Positions 63,311 to 64,000 of a stretch of DNA of 64,000 nt are shown here, in pieces. A model generated the notes under the pieces. That model was not told the DNA's origin and searched no databases. It saw only the letters and a program-made list of their open reading frames with translations. The position numbers and the translations under genes were made by a program. Position 1 is the first letter of the stretch, and each line of letters begins with the position of its first letter. Origin of the DNA: Micromonospora sp. C28SCA-DRY-2 (GTDB lineage Bacteria; Actinomycetota; Actinomycetes; Mycobacteriales; Micromonosporaceae); contig NZ_JAUMKD010000001.1 of the NCBI RefSeq assembly GCF_030519475.1, positions 1,612,001 through 1,676,000 of the forward strand, in the 5' to 3' direction.

Positions 63311-64000
63311 GCCGCACACGGCACGGGCACGCCGGTGAGGTCGGCGACGATCCGCTGGCAGAGCGCGGCCAGCGGGCCACGGCCGTTGGCCGCCGGCGCC
63401 TCACCCCGTTCCAACCCTCGGCATAGTCCGGGCTCCGGACGCAGCGTGCCGGCGAGCGGCAGCCCGAGCGCCCGCGCCACCTCGGCCGCCCGCAGCCGAC
63501 CCGGGGCGGGGCCACGGACGATCACCGACAGGTCGGCGCAGTGCGCGGCGGCGGCGGACACCACGCGGGCGGCGGCCGCGGTGGCCCGCAGTTCGGCGGG
63601 CACCACGACGAACACCCGGTCGGCCGCCTGGAGCGCGGTCACCGCCGCGTCGTCCAGGTGGCGGGGAAGGTCGACGACCACGAAGTCGCGACCACGCCGG
63701 GCGGCGTCCACGGTGGCCGCCATCGCCGGCACCGGGATGGTGAGCAGATCCCCGCGATCCCAGGAGAGCACCACCAGGTCGCCCCGGCTGGGCAACGACC
63801 GCACCAGCGCCGGGGCGTCCACCCGGCCGTCCGCGTCGGTGAGCGCCGGCCAGCGCAGCCCCTCCAGCTGTTCCCAGCCGAGGACCAGGTCGAGCCCGCC
63901 CCCTAGCGGATCCGCGTCGACCAGCAGGGTGCGCAGCCGGGCCCGGGCGGCGGTGACCGCGAGCCCACCGGCGAGGATGCTGGCGCCGGCGCCGCCGCGC
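63307..64000 (-). CDS. ssd: Ssd/CpaE-like septum-site-determining protein (5' truncated by window)
   Basis: The visible 231 codons form a ParA/MinD-type ATPase of the Ssd (CpaE-like) group. The deviant Walker A lies at the window edge (GGAGASILAGGLAVTAARA), followed by LLVDADPLGGGLDLVLGWEQLEGLRWPAL and FVVVDLPRHLDDAAVTALQAADRVFVVVPAE. CpaE-like proteins position Tad secretion machinery; Ssd in mycobacteria affects septation. It is first in the overlapping tad operon. The receiver-like N-terminus lies outside the window. Confidence 0.85.
   Translation of the reverse strand, partial: RGGAGASILAGGLAVTAARARLRTLLVDADPLGGGLDLVLGWEQLEGLRWPALTDADGRVDAPALVRSLPSRGDLVVLSWDRGDLLTIPVPAMAATVDAARRGRDFVVVDLPRHLDDAAVTALQAADRVFVVVPAELRATAAAARVVSAAAAHCADLSVIVRGPAPGRLRAAEVARALGLPLAGTLRPEPGLCRGLERGEAPAANGRGPLAALCQRIVADLTGVPVPCAA

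Overview
The window is very GC-rich actinobacterial chromosome, most likely from Micromonosporaceae (Micromonospora or a close relative). This rests on a bldG/rsbW pair next to a DEAD/DEAH-DUF1998 helicase, a zinc-finger-free TopA with a Lys/Ala tail, a dTMP kinase fused to an MFS-like membrane domain, an F420-type PPOX protein, an Ssd/TadA/TadB/TadC/DUF4244/TadE operon, and frequent leaderless promoters. The family assignment is inference; no rRNA is present to settle it.

Layout. (1) 1-9.3 kb: a non-homologous end-joining divergon (LigD polymerase and LigD ligase as two genes, facing Ku), then small housekeeping and redox genes (PPOX, MerR-thioredoxin, DUF4241, membrane-anchored FKBP, SCO6745-like, YciI, HAD, quinone reductase, DUF1801). 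(2) 9.5-14.3 kb: acyl-CoA synthetase facing a NUDIX hydrolase, a DHA2 drug exporter and a DJ-1/PfpI protein, with tandem and palindromic repeats between them. (3) 14.4-19.6 kb: a sugar cluster (HldE-like kinase/nucleotidyltransferase, GT2, heptosyltransferase-like GT9) with Hsp20; the Hsp20 gene is preceded by an exact 80-bp tandem duplication that reads as two chained 27-codon leader ORFs. (4) 19.8-31.7 kb: accessory regulators with visible operators (ArsR-MFS, CGNR/LacI, HxlR/reductase), MOSC and VOC proteins, a methyltransferase and two oxidoreductases, plus remnants of an ECF sigma gene and a VOC gene.

(5) 31.9-33.5 kb: a decayed integrative element beside tRNA-Thr(CGU), with fragments of an IS5-type transposase, two tyrosine integrases and a probable RepSA-type initiator, and one intact membrane protein gene. 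(6) 33.6-46.5 kb: a membrane metallophosphoesterase, RicT/PSP1, a three-gene YbaB / EspC-like / WXG-like module, holB and the MFS-dTMP kinase fusion, an alanine-racemase-fold PLP enzyme, TetR, a sugar-lactone oxidase and a DUF559-type protein. Two families of interspersed palindromes occur here, one of which supplies the stop codons of both flanking genes. (7) 46.6-57.9 kb: topA, an uncharacterised pair, H+-pyrophosphatase, rsbW-like and bldG, and the MrfA-like helicase, in an order resembling the Streptomyces bldG region. (8) 57.7-64 kb: a LURP-one-like protein and a tightly overlapping Tad-type pilus/secretion operon (ssd, tadA, tadB, tadC, DUF4244 pilin, tadE, Rv3654c-like) with lineage-specific low-complexity and tandem-repeat expansions.

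The items I would look at first are the chained leader ORFs upstream of Hsp20, the YbaB/EspC-like/WXG-like module without local ESX machinery, and the repeat-expanded Tad proteins.
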